From Caprella mutica (Eukaryota; Arthropoda; Malacostraca; Amphipoda; Caprellidae): a stretch of 64,000 bases of DNA. Below the pieces are notes generated by a model. That model was not told where the DNA came from and ran no database searches. It saw nothing but the letters and a program-made list of their open reading frames with translations. The DNA lies in contig CANNZV010000943.1 in the NCBI GenBank assembly GCA_947561585.1, forward strand, positions 124,001 through 188,000, given 5' to 3'. A program made the translations under genes and the position numbers. Positions 32,232-42,952 of this stretch are shown piece by piece (position 1 is the first letter of the stretch; every line of letters starts with the position of its first letter).

Positions 32232-32535
32232 GTAAGCCTCGGTCAACTGACCCTCTGCACTCCATCACCAACTGTCTTATAACCCGTCTGTGTTAGGGGC
32301 GGGTTATGCTGGGGACATGTAAAGGGGGGCCTGACTTAATCTACCGTGGCCCCACCATAGCTGACCCTGACATGTAGGCTACTTCAAAACACTTCGCCTT
32401 ATTTATGGGCTTTTGTGTTCCTTGAAAAGTCGTCATTTGTTACTCGCTAAGATGCATTTTTGGATGCGGATTTTGAAGATGCTGAGACTTGGAGAGAAGA
32501 TTTAGATTTTAGTGTACAGGGAAATTTTTGGTAGT
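32232..32535. other. unique stretch with a Y-motif variant
   Basis: Contains CTACCGTGGCCCCACCATAG near 32340, a Y-motif variant. Otherwise unique. If the upstream promoter call is right, this would be first-intron sequence. Confidence 0.45.
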
Positions 32536-32595
32536 GTGATGACTACTGCAGGTATCCATGATGCCAACAGGTATCATGGATACCAATTACAATAA
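32536..32595. mobile_element. family A core fragment
   Basis: GCAGGTATCCATGATGCC, then AACAGGTATCATGGATACCA. Only the core palindrome is recognisable. Confidence 0.75.
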
Positions 32596-32637
32596 AAATT
32601 GGATTATTTTTTATTATTTTTTATTATGTTTTTTTTT

Positions 32638-32724
32638 CTTATTAAAGAGTATTGAATGGTTCTACACTAGAACCATAGTCTGTGATATACTATATGATTC
32701 ATAAAGCATATTGTCACAACCCTA
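32638..32724. mobile_element. family F MITE fragment
   Basis: ATTAAAGAGTATTGAATGGT then TCTACAC and, at the right end, TTCATAAAGCATATTGTCAC with AACCCTA. The left arm and part of the middle are missing. Confidence 0.75.
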
Positions 32725-33097
32725 GTCCTTTCTAAAGCCTGATAATTTGCTGAGAATATCTCGAGGGTAATCTTTTAACAGACACTTTCCTGCTTAACTT
32801 TTTTGCGGTGTAGTAAAATAAGCAAAGAGATTACGTTTTAAAAGCAACACAAACTTGTTCTGTATGTTTGGGTGAACTTTTTTCAGCAGGAAACAGTTGT
32901 TATTCAGAGTTGTGAAGTTTGACAGATTTTAAATATTGTTTGGGTGGCTCTTTTTGCACTTTGATACTTTGTTAGTAAATAGTATGAGTTTTAATGTTTA
33001 TACAGAGAAATGAACATATTCGAATAAAAGTTTTTGATCCAAGTTTGATTATGTTTAGCTTGTTAGAAAGTATTATGAGGAACAAAAGAAAAAGTTG
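32725..33097. other. unique AT-rich spacer
   Basis: Nothing recognised. Confidence 0.5.
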
Positions 33098-33467
33098 GCT
33101 AAGTTTTCAGTTTCCGGACGGTTCCTTGCTTTCGATCATTCAAGAAAAACATAAATATTAATAATTAGTTAACTTTTATTATTAATTGGTATCCATGATA
33201 CCTGCTCATATAATGGATACCATTTAAAATAATGTTATAATATAATTATTATTTAATCTCTATAGTTTAATTGGTATCCATGATACCTGCACATATAAGG
33301 GATACCATTTAAAATAATGTTATAATATAATTATTATTTAATATCTAGTTTCATTGTGATCCATGATACCTACCGGTATCAAGAATACCAATTAATTAAA
33401 AATAATCATTGCATACTTTTTTCATGATCGTAAATGTAAAACCGTTCCATATCTTGGAACTTACTCC
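33098..33467. mobile_element. family A MITE with a triplicated core
   Basis: Left end CAGTTTCCGGACGGTTCC with TTTCGATCATTCAAGAAAA; right end TTCATGATCGTAAATGTAAA with CCGTTCCATATCTTGGAACT. Inside are three core palindromes (near 33184, 33270 and 33355). The first two belong to an 85-bp direct duplication that includes AATAATGTTATAATATAATT. This shows the core amplifying inside the element. Confidence 0.85.
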
Positions 33468-34041
33468 ACCAACAATTCAGAAGATAGAGAAGACTCTACA
33501 TTTAATTAGTTAAAGCAGATTGTGTGAGTTTGCAGCATAGCATTTACCCCTCTCTTCATTAGTATGCTATGTGTGGACTGGCTACCCTCTTTCTTGGGGG
33601 AAAATGTCCCACTAAATGTCTAACGTATACTTACTCTGACTTATCCTTTGTAACTTTAAGATAAAGAAAGTAAATAATATCTATTAGATAGAATATTTAG
33701 CATATAAAGAAAAGATGGTTGCAAAAGTAAACAATATCTAGTAACTATGATATTAAGCATATATAGAATATATTGTTTTCTTTTACATGTATTCACAGTT
33801 TATAATCATTTTAATGTTCTGTGGAAATCTTTTTCCAGATGAACATTTCTAATTTAAATATTAATTCATTAAATGTTTTATTTCACCATTTAAATTGCCT
33901 GGATATATAATTGTTTTCTATAAATTCGATATATTTGAAAAAAACATGGATATTAAACGTGATAAAATGGTTACTTTTTGTGGAACATATGTGAATGATG
34001 GTTAAAAATATAACTGTATGAACTATCAATGTATAATAGTA
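33468..34041. other. unique AT-rich spacer
   Basis: A loose two-copy repeat lies at about 33668-33775 (AATAATATCTATTAGATAGA and CAATATCTAGTAACTATGA). No gene recognised. Confidence 0.55.
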
Positions 34042-34432
34042 TATAGACTTTTACTCACTAATGTTAGATAGACCCTTTACTCACTAATGTTAGATAGACT
34101 CTTTACTCACTAATGTTAGATAGACCCTTTACTCACTAATGTTAGATAGACCCTTTACTCACTAATGTTAGATAGACCCTTTACTCACTAATGTTAGATA
34201 GCCCCTTTACTCACTAATGTTAGATAGACCCTTTACTCACTAATGTTAGATAGACCCTTTACTCACTAATGTTAGATAGACTCTTTACTCACTAATGTTA
34301 GATAGACCCTTTACTCACTAGTGTTAGATAGACCCTTTATTCACTAATGTTAGATAGACCCTTTACTCACTAATGTTAGATAGACCCTTTACTCGCTAAT
34401 GTTAGATAGACCCTTTACTCGCTAATGTTAGA
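34042..34432. repeat. 26-bp minisatellite, about 15 copies
   Basis: Unit TAGATAGACCCTTTACTCAC plus TAATGT, with few substitutions (ACTC, GCCC, TCGC variants). Confidence 0.97.
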
Positions 34433-34734
34433 TCTCTTCAATTATAACCATTCTTATACAATAAATACCACTTCAAAACTACTACCTAATTGTAGAGCTG
34501 CAAAACTGTTGAGCTTTTTCTCTCGCTCTCCTAACCCTCGGTCTCATTTTTTGCCCTCAGCTTCAGCTGGGCCAATTGGTCGGAGGAGAGTAATGCAATA
34601 CTATACACCTGCTCAGAAATAAGAACCTTCTGTGTTCTTGCGCTCCCTCCATATTTCCTCTTGCTCCAGTTACTAATAAAGTAGAGTGTGGAGGCTTCTG
34701 AAACTCGCAACTCAAGAAATGCATTTCAGGAACT
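34433..34734. other. unique spacer
   Basis: Less AT-rich than average, with C/T-rich patches (TCTCGCTCTCCTAACCC). No gene recognised. Confidence 0.5.
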
Positions 34735-34850
34735 TGAAAAACAACCTTGCTGGATGATGATGGTGATATTTGTTTCAAAACAACCTTGCTGGATGATGAT
34801 GTTGATATTTGTTTGTAAAACAACCTTGCTGGATGATGAACTTGTTTGAA
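34735..34850. repeat. three-copy repeat of about 45 bp
   Basis: AAAACAACCTTGCTGGATGA starts each unit, followed by TGATGTTGATATTTGTTT in the first two. The third decays after GATGAACTTG. Confidence 0.88.
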
Positions 34851-36310
34851 AATTTATGTTTTTGGATGGTGAATTAGTTTGAAAGTTCGCCCTTTAGGAT
34901 GATGCTATGAACTTAATTTCTTTTTAGTTTTGGGTCAACAACAATCCAGTCTGTTACTATCGATGTATCTCGTCTATTGTTGCCAATCTGGGTTAATTTT
35001 GATGGTATTTCATCGAAAAATGTCACGATTTATGACTTCATCTCCGAGATTTTTGTCCGACGAAATTGACGATAGACAAAAAGCGTTTTAAATTTTGAAA
35101 ATTACTCTTGTACTTTCGTTTAATCATTCACTATCGTATATAGATTATCTTATAATCATAGATTACTATCACCTAACGAAAACAGATAATCGTGATTGCA
35201 ATTATCCGACCATTTGAGTCTGGATTAAAAATCCACCTTTTTTGGGTTCATGATCTTAATTTTTTTTTTATTAATTAGGACGATTTAATTATTTGTTTCG
35301 AGATCGACGCGTCCCATTTTTAATCAATTAACGTCAATCAGGTTGAGTGTGCAGCGATAATAAAAAGAATAGCATTTCATCTTCTTTTTAATTAGCAAAG
35401 CGATCGACTGCCGCAAGGATAATTAACTTAATTGATCGTTTAAGGTTTGAGTTAGAGTTGGTACGTGCGATGCTGCATTAGTTCATTCAATTACTAGATA
35501 TATTGATTACTTACTTACCCTCACTCTTCCTAAATCAATCCAATAACATCAGAGCCAGTGCGTAGAGCTGCTTATAATGAGGGTCCCACTTGTTAATGTT
35601 TATAGGGGTGGCTTACACTACAATAGATATGAGATAAGTCATTCCTATCATTGCCGTTCATTGAAAGAAATATAAGTAGATATTTCAGGCTAAGTCCCGA
35701 GTTGTCGGGATTTTCCATGGCTTACTTAATATATTAAGTGAGCCATGGTTATTCCCAAAAAGGTTTACTTTCTTCGGTCTAATTTTTTAAAATATAGTAA
35801 ACAACGCATTAGGTTTTTGAGATATTGTCTCTAACGCTAAAGTTTCTCTGAAAACCGTGGTATAAGAAAAAAGTTTCTACGATTAATGTTTTTGAAGATA
35901 ACTGTTCTCTGATTGGTCGGCCAGCAGGAAAAGCCAGAAGGAGACGAAGCACTAAATCGTTAGTGCTCCGCCCCTTCTTGTCTCCTCCTCCTTGCATATA
36001 GCTGTAAGTTGAATTAAAATACATTTTGAAAAACGATAACTTTGAAACTTTCAACACAGATGGCTATAATGCAGAATGTTGTATCTGCTAGTTTGTTGTA
36101 CATGCGCACTTCATGATTGTTTAATGACCTTGGTCGGGTTAGAAGGGGGGGGGGGGGCTCCTAGGTTACACGCCCCTCCTTTTCCCTCACTCGTCAATCT
36201 CCATAGCCAATCAATGATTTAGGAACCTTAAAAACAGTATTCTAAAAAACTTATCCACAAGTACACTATTTTTAAATCTATACCCTAGTAAGCTAATGAT
36301 TTCTAATCTT
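34851..36310. other. 1.4-kb unique stretch
   Basis: Unique DNA with no open frame of note. 34960-35480 is rich in homeodomain-like strings. At 35715-35748 lies a near-perfect 34-bp palindrome, CCATGGCTTACTTAATATAT and its inverse. At 36146-36162 is a run of about 13 Gs. TCTGCTAGTTTGTTGTACA near 36087 resembles TGCTAGTTTGTTGTATTGC near 53571, hinting at another dispersed repeat. Confidence 0.5.
35715..35748. repeat. 34-bp palindrome
   Basis: CCATGGCTTACTTAATA faces TATTAAGTGAGCCATGG with one mismatched pair and no loop. The sequence before it (CTAAGTCCCGAGTTGTCGGG) resembles a family A left end, so this may be a relic with a different core. Confidence 0.8.
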
Positions 36311-36441
36311 AGGAGTTACACTCGACTGTTCCACCTTTTCGATCATTTAAGAAGAAACTATCTAATTATAAATAAAATTATTATTTTATTTTATATATTT
36401 TCTTCATTATCGAATATTAGGATCCGTCCGATTATTTACCT
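36311..36441. mobile_element. family A MITE without the usual core
   Basis: Left AGTTACACTCGACTGTTCC with CCTTTTCGATCATTTAAGAA; right TTCATTATCGAATATTAGG with CGTCCGATTATTTACCTAG. The centre is plain AT-rich sequence. Confidence 0.65.
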
Positions 36442-36745
36442 AGTACCAATCGTGAGACAAATGTCTTTATTATGATATTTTCACGATAAAATACCACCAA
36501 CATTTACTGTAATGGACAACAACAGACGGTGTACCGATTGAAATTTTTGCGATGTTTTTTCTAACACTGTGTTCATTTTCCCAGACGTTAGAGCGGAGTG
36601 ACGTTTGTGAGACTGACTGGCGAGGGGCTAGTCACAACATTGGGGGAAAAAAGGGGAACCCAATGTCAGAATAATGTCATAACCCAATGGAGGAAAACTC
36701 TTTTTTCTATATTTATATCAATATGTAAAGTAACTATCAATTAAA
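36442..36745. other. unique spacer
   Basis: Nothing recognised. Confidence 0.5.
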
Positions 36746-36809
36746 AATATATTTTAATTGCTATCCATGATAACTACAGGCCCCACCTTCTATGGCCCCA
36801 CCATAAAAT
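36746..36809. repeat. chimeric junction of a family A half-core and Y-motif
   Basis: TTTTAATTGCTATCCATGAT, then AACTACAGG runs straight into CCCCACC and then CTTCTATGGCCCCACCATAA. One half of the family A palindrome is replaced by Y-motif sequence. Confidence 0.7.
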
Positions 36810-37336
36810 AGTACAATACAAAGAAGTTTAACAAAATATCCTAATAAAACCGTCTGTTACTTTAACATATCAGTTGTCAGGTCACAGTGCAGCTTATGAA
36901 TATTTATCTCTCGCTTTTAATAACAATAGGAAGAGTTTATAAGAATAAAAGCGAGACACAAGAGTCCTAAGTGCTCTCCCACTCATTTCGCATTCCTGCA
37001 CTTGAGTCCAAAAGTGTTTTTGGAGGGCAGAAATAATCTAGCCGTTATTTACCCTCACCAACTATTTACTCTACCCTTGGAAATGAGATGATGCTAATTT
37101 AATGACTAGTTGGCAACTCGTTATTGACCAGAAAAATCTGGCGGTATGTGGCAAGTACTTTCTGAACGTATTCTTATTTTATTCATATAGTTTATCAGTC
37201 ATTTTTAATGGGTCGGTGCACCCTGTAGAAACTTAGTGGGAAAATTATGGTGGGCCATACAGTGTCCCACCATAGTCTCCTAAAACCCCACCATAACAAT
37301 CCGAAAAGATTTTATTATAATTTCACTTCTTAATTA
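36810..37336. other. unique stretch with a Y-motif hairpin
   Basis: TATGGTGGG at 37246-37254 and CCCACCATA at 37266-37274 form a hairpin, followed by one more CCCCACCATAAC. The rest is unique, with no gene recognised. Confidence 0.55.
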
Positions 37337-37956
37337 CCTTCGCAGAATGCGGTAAGGTCATATTTTACCCGGCATTTATTTATTTATTTATTTATCATCT
37401 TGTTATTCGCTTAACTGAAAATGTTTTCAACCAAATTGCATGAAATTTTGTGAAACGATTGGTCCATGTCCAGTGACCTGCTGGTGGAATTTTGGTAGCG
37501 ACCCTGTTAAAGGTCAAGGTCATGCATGGTCATATAAAACTCAAAAAGTATTGAATCATATTGCATGAAACTTGGTGGGACGATTGGTCAATATACAGGA
37601 ACCATTTTATTAGATTTTGGGTGCGATCAGGTTAAAGGTCAAAGGTCAAGGTCAAAGGTCAAGGTCAATGCCATTTGTAACTCAATAACTCAAAAAGAAT
37701 TTAACTAAATTGTCTGAAATTTGATTGGACGATTGGTCAATGTCCAGGAACAATCTGATAGAATTTTGGGAGTGATCTGGTCAAAGGTCAAGGTCAAGGT
37801 CATTTATAACTCAATAACTCGAAAAGTATTGTACCGTATTGCATGAAACTTGGTGGGCCTATTAGTTATTATCAAGTTACAAGTTTTTAAATTTTCGGAG
37901 AGAACAGGTCAAAGCGGCGGCAAAGGTATGCGCTCTACCGAGTGCACATAATCTAG
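37337..37956 (+). mobile_element. family H, Helitron-like element with internal duplications
   Basis: Starts ACCTTCGCAGAATGCGG. The interior repeats a unit of about 150 bp four times: ACTCAAAAAGTATTGAA, CATGAAACTTGGTGGGACGA, TTGGTCAATATACAGGAACC and GGTCAAAGGTCAAGGTCA. The 3' end is GCGCTCTACCGAGTGC (hairpin with one G:T pair), then CTAG and T. Clusters of AGGTCA form DR1 (AGGTCAAAGGTCA) and TCAAGGTCA sites. No protein is encoded; a helper would be needed. Confidence 0.72.
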
Positions 37957-38277
37957 TTAAAAATGTTATACACTGTTTATCTGCCCCCCAAAGAATAAAT
38001 TATGATGGGGCCATAGAAGATTGAGAGGCGATAGTTTATCCGGTATTCGAATCACTCCTTCAAATTATTGTCTTTGCCCTATTTTTAACTTCATCTGCTC
38101 TGTTTCAGAGCTTTGTTCAAAGTAAATCTCTTCTATTGCTTCTTATTTAAATCATTTTCAGTACTATTTTAGTGCACAGCTTTTGTTCTGATTTTTAAAA
38201 CACTTTGTCCTTTCGATAAATAATATTGCTAATGCATTTTGTAATTATTAAATGCATTTCAGTGAAGGGGTAAGTTC
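37957..38277. other. unique spacer with an inverted Y-motif
   Basis: ATTATGATGGGGCCATAGAA at about 38000, a Y-motif on the minus strand, with GATTGAGAGG following. Otherwise unique. Confidence 0.55.
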
Positions 38278-38433
38278 TGAATTATCGAACAGTTCCATAT
38301 TTCCGATCATGTAATTATTTTTATACAATAACTATTATTTAACATTTAATATTACCAATTAAAATTAATGTATTTTAAACATTTTCCTCATACGATCGAA
38401 AATGTTGAACTGTCCGATAATTAGGTACTTACC
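38278..38433. mobile_element. family A MITE with plain AT-rich centre
   Basis: GGGTAAGTTCTGAATTATCG and AACAGTTCCATATTTCCGAT on the left face ATCGAAAATGTTGAACTGTC and CGATAATTAGGTACTTACC on the right. The GGTATCCATGATACC core is absent. Confidence 0.85.
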
Positions 38434-38612
38434 TTAATTATTTACGATGCACTTTATTGTGTTTGCATTACCATTAAGTGCATTAATGCCATCATGTGCA
38501 TCATAATGCACCAAATCATACTCTCTATATCACAATAATACCATTAATATGTCCATTATGGTAGCTTGACATGGTATGCCATTAACATTTGCTTGAAACT
38601 AAATCACGTATA
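38434..38612. other. spacer with GTGCAT/ATGCAC-rich repeats
   Basis: ATTAAGTGCATTAATGCC and ATCATGTGCATCATAATGC are loosely repeated. No gene recognised. Confidence 0.5.
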
Positions 38613-38842
38613 GGGAGGGTGAGTTACATGTTATCGGACGGTTCCACATTCACGATCATGTAAGAAAAAAATAATATTGTATAATTATTGTTTAACTTTC
38701 TTTTAAATATGTTTTGTTTTAATTGGGTATCAATGATACCTCCAGGTACCATGGATGCCCAATTAAAATAAAAGTTAAATTAAATAATAAAACATTTCTT
38801 ACCTGATCGACAATGTGAAATGTTGTTACTTCACATGTCATG
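38613..38842. mobile_element. family A MITE
   Basis: Left AGGGTGAGTTACATGTTATC and GGACGGTTCCACATTCACG; right CTGATCGACAATGTGAAATG. Core ATTGGGTATCAATGATACC, then TCCAGGTACCATGGATGCCC, somewhat decayed. Confidence 0.8.
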
Positions 38843-38857
38843 TGCTTACTCTTGCAG

Positions 38858-39020
38858 ATTGCTGAAAGTTATGTTATACTCGGCATCCAGTAACCAGTTT
38901 TAGATTTTGGGAGTGAACAGGGCAAAGGTCAAGGTCATTCATAACATACAAGTGTTATTGAATAGTCAATATTATTCATAAGTGGCGGTGAAGGCATGCG
39001 CTTTACTATTTCCCCTCATC
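38858..39020 (+). mobile_element. family H fragment
   Basis: CTTGCAGATTGCTGAAAGTT, then ATGTTATACTCGGCATCCAG matches the family H start; GGCAAAGGTCAAGGTCATTC and GGCGGTGAAGGCATGCGCTT match its later parts. Most of the middle and the hairpin end are deleted. Confidence 0.7.
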
Positions 39021-39534
39021 CAGCTGTTAGATGTCGTAGGTGCAATTGCGACTTGTCTTTGGTAGAAGTGATAGGAAATATCCATCAGATCTTCAAAGAC
39101 AGTCTTTCAATTATTGAGGCTTGCTCTAATTGAATTCCTCCTCAGCTCTTCTGGGACCTTTGGGCCAAACCCTAACGACATGACGTCAAAGAAAGGCCAT
39201 GGAATGTACTCAAAAAATGTGGTCATTGCGTCTTTCTTTGGCCATTTAGGGATATACTTACAGAGTACCACATCAACTGGAGTAGTATTGTGAAAATGAA
39301 GTCAAACGGCTCTGTGCTTTCTGTTACATATTATGTATACGATTTTTTCTTTCGAGTTGTGTGTACGTCTGTCGACCTCACAGAGGTTTCGCCGACGAAT
39401 TTTCTGAAATTTTCCCATTAAAAAATCAAGAAGTGTGCAATTCACCAAACTAGCGGATACAACAGACTACATAACTGCCATTTTTCTTGAGAGTTTCAAA
39501 ATAATCTCATTTATATATTTATCCTTAATTCATA
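39021..39534. other. unique stretch
   Basis: Unique DNA of moderate GC. Contains ATTGAATTCCTCCTCAGC and other text of mixed composition, but no frame that I can call coding. Confidence 0.5.
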
Positions 39535-39655
39535 CCTGTCTAATTTATACCTGACTAATTCATACCTGTCTAGTTCATACCTGTCTAATTCATACCTCTG
39601 TGTCTCATACCTATCTATACCTGTTTGTCTCATACCTACCCATACCTCTAAAGTT
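39535..39655. repeat. 17-bp degenerate repeat (TCATACCTGTCTAAT)
   Basis: About seven units of TCATACCTGTCTAATT with increasing variation toward the right end. Confidence 0.85.
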
Positions 39656-39797
39656 CCTCTGTTGACTCTATCGTACAAGTTAGCAAAGTGCCATGAAATT
39701 CAAATACTGTTATATATATTCTCTCTATTAATTATACGAACAAATTTAGCTTCTCTAAACGTTGTTGATACTATTGTAGTGAAGCAGGAGAAAGTCT

Positions 39798-40128
39798 ACG
39801 GGGTGAATACCCTATTACCGGACACGTGTAATTTAACGGGTGAAACGTTTCATTTATTTATTTTAATATTGGAATACATTTTAGGTATTCAGATACCGGA
39901 TGTGGAAATTTTATCCGTAGTTTTTTAAATTACTTTGATACCAACAGGTATCATGGATACCAATAAAATCAAAGTTGTATAACAATTATAATTTAATTTT
40001 AATTGCTAATCAAGATACCCACTGCTATCATGGATACCCATATAAAATAAATAAATAAAATAATTATTATATAGCTTTTTCTTATATGACCGAAGATGTG
40101 AAACCGACCAATAATTCGTAACTTACCC
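39798..40128. mobile_element. family A MITE with two cores
   Basis: The right end is clear: CTTATATGACCGAAGATGTG, AAACCGACCAATAATTCG, TAACTTACCC. Two core palindromes sit at about 39938-39965 (ACAGGTATCATGGATACC) and 40002-40045 (GCTAATCAAGATACCCACTG). The left end (GGGGTGAATACCCTATTACC) is weak, so the start is approximate. Confidence 0.68.
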
Positions 40129-40877
40129 GACACCTGTATTATTTCTATTCTTCCCACTCAGGTCTTGCATTCATTTATTGAATTCAGTTAGGCAATATTG
40201 CACACAAGTTGTGTAGCTATAGCTGGTGTTTAACTTTTTCAGAGTTTGTAGTCCGTAACTTTAGATATCAATAAAGTTTTTGGGGTGGCCTATTTTTAGA
40301 CATGAATAGCAACTCTCCGGCCTCCGTCATAGCCTTTGTCTGTGTTCGAAAATAGGCCCAGTGGATTCGAATACATACTTTCGAGTTTCATTCACCTAGA
40401 AATAAAATCTAAACTACAACAATAGCCGCGTCTGTCTGTCTGTCCGTGTGTCACAAAATGTGTTAAACAGTCATTCTATCAACAGCGCCTCATAAAGTTG
40501 GTGTAAATACAAGAAAAATCAAAGAAACAGTAATAGAAAAGAAAAAACTGATAATTTGCTGCAGTGTCATTGGTACGGGGCACTAGAATAAAATTGATGT
40601 ATCAAAAATACTGTCATTTTTGACAGCACGCGTGCACTAGTAATTATAATGATTGCCTGTAATGATCATATCCATCATAATCATTAGATAATGAACATAA
40701 AAAATATTAAAATATGTATTTAACATCATTAACCACATTAACGATATGTTATTTGAAATCTTATGTTCTGGTCTTTATATAATATGCATTCATGATTGAT
40801 TATATCATCCATATGACATCATTAAATAATCATCATCATCCTAATCACCATTACAATCACCATTCTACTTCTCTGCT
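40129..40877. other. unique stretch
   Basis: At about 40425-40630 there is CGCGTCTGTCTGTCTGTCCG, ATCAACAGCGCCTCATAAAG and TGACAGCACGCGTGCACTAG, which looks like part of a further dispersed repeat, but no second copy is in this window. After 40660, ATCAT-rich sequence leads into the next array. Confidence 0.5.
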
Positions 40878-41177
40878 ACCGTATCCATGATACCTTACCC
40901 CTTACCACCGTATCCATGATACCTTACCCCTTACCACCGTATCCATGATACCTTACCCCTTACCACCGTATCCATGATACCTTACCCCTTACCACCGTAT
41001 CCATGATACCTTACCCCTTACCACCGTATCCATGATACCTTACCCCTTACCACCGTATCCATGATACCTTACCCCTTACCACCGTATCCATGATACCTTA
41101 CCCCTTACCACCGTATCCATGATACCTTACCCCTTACCACCGTATCCATGATACCTTACCCCTTACCACCGTAGCCA
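40878..41177. repeat. 29-bp minisatellite built on GTATCCATGATACC
   Basis: Eleven starts of CCGTATCCATGATACC followed by TTACCCCTTACCA; first and last are 290 bp apart, exactly 10 x 29. The units are essentially identical apart from the last (GTAGCCATGATAA). Each carries the family A core palindrome minus one base. Confidence 0.97.
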
Positions 41178-41326
41178 TGATAAAGCGTAACTAGATACGC
41201 TAGCTGTAATAAAGACAGCGGGGAGTCGACAGCGGTAGTTATCGTATCACTGATACCACTCTGGCTAATTATTATGTAAAAGGAGGGATTGAGTTATACT
41301 TTATAGAAATTAAAGGGAACAGACCA
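41178..41326. other. short unique spacer
   Basis: Contains CGTATCACTGATACC near 41243, a diverged core palindrome. Nothing else recognised. Confidence 0.5.
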
Positions 41327-42952
41327 GTCAGTCACTGTCAGTCAATGCCATGGTGTAAGTCACTGCCATAGTCTCATTCAGTAATTGCCATAGTCTCATT
41401 CAGTCACTGCCATAGTCTCATTCAGTCAATGCCATAGTCTCATTCAGTCACTGCCATAGTCTCATTCAGTCAATGCCATAGTCTCATTCAGTCAATGCCA
41501 TAGTCTCATTCAGTCACTGCCATAGTCTCATTCAGTCAATGCCATAGTCTCATTCAGTCACTGCCATAGTCTCATTCAGTCAATGCCATAGTCTCATTCA
41601 GTCACTGCCATAGTCTCATTCAGTCAATGCCATAGTCTCATTCAGTCACTGCCATAGTCTCATTCAGTCACTGCCATAGTCTCATTCAGTCAATGCCATA
41701 GTCTCATTCAGTCACTGCCATAGTCTCATTCAGTCACTGCCATAGTCTCATTCAGTCACTGCCATAGTCTCATTCAGTCACTGCCATAGTCTCATTCGCT
41801 CACTGCCATAGTCTCATTCAGTCACTGCCATAGTCTCATTAAGTCACTGCCATAGTCTCATTCAGTCACTGCCATAGTCTCATTCAGTCACTGCCATAGT
41901 CTCATTCAGTCACTGTCATAGTCTCATTCAGTCACTGCCATAGTCTCATTCAGTCACTGCCATAGTCTCATTCAGTCACTGCCATAGTCTCATTCGCTCA
42001 CTGCCATAGTCTCATTAAGTCACTGCCATAGTCTCATTCAGTCACTGCCATAGTCTCATTTAGTCACTGCTATAGTCTCATTCAGTCACTGCCATAGTCT
42101 CATTAAGTCACTGCCATAGTCTCATTCAGTCACTGCCATAGTCTCATTCAGTCACTGCCATAGTCTCATTCAGTCACTGCCATAGTCTCATTCGCTCACT
42201 GCCATAGTCTCATTAAGTCACTGCCATAGTCTCATTCAGTCACTGCCATAGTCTCATTCAGTCACTGCCATAGTCTCATTCAGTCACTGCCATAGTCTCA
42301 TTCGCTCACTGCCATAGTCTCATTCAGTCAATGCCATAGTCTCATTCAGTCACTGCCATAGTCTCATTCAGTCACTGCCATAGTCTCATTCAGTCACTGC
42401 CATAGTCTCATTCAGTCACTGCCATAGTCTCATTCAGTCACTGCCATAGTCTCATTCAGTCAATGCCATAGTCTCATTCAGTCAATGCCATAGTCTCATT
42501 CAGTCACTGCCATAGTCTCATTCAGTCAATGCCATAGTCTCATTCAGTCACTGCCATAGTCTCATTCAGTCAATGCCATAGTCTCATTCAGTCACTGCCA
42601 TAGTCTCATTCAGTCAATGCCATAGTCTCATTCAGTCACTGCCATAGTCTCATTCAGTCACTGCCATAGTCTCATTCGCTCACTGCCATAGTCTCATTAA
42701 GTCACTGCCATAGTCTCATTCAGTCACTGCCATAGTCTCATTCAGTCACTGCCATAGTCTCATTCAGTCACTGCCATAGTCTCATTAAGTCACTGCCATA
42801 GTCTCATTCAGTCACTGCCATAGTCTCATTCAGTCACTGCCATAGTCTCATTAAGTCACTGCCATAGTCTCATTCAGTCACTGCCATAGTCTCATTAAGT
42901 CACTGCCATAGTCTCATTCAGTCACTGCCATAGTCTCATTCAGTCACTGCCA
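41327..42952. repeat. 22-bp minisatellite, about 73 copies
   Basis: Unit CAGTCACTGCCATAGTCTCA plus TT. Variants CAATG/CACTG, TTCGCTC and TTAAGTC are scattered in recurring order; for example the pair TTCGCTC then TTAAGTC near 41994 recurs 198 bp (nine units) later. Related by sequence to the 32-bp array that follows. Confidence 0.98.

Noticed and set aside
40425..40630. Known-looking repeat with CTGTCTGTCTGTCCG and GACAGCACGCGTGCACTAG
   Set aside because: It has the look of a dispersed animal repeat, but no second copy is in this window and I cannot define its ends, so it is not called as an element.
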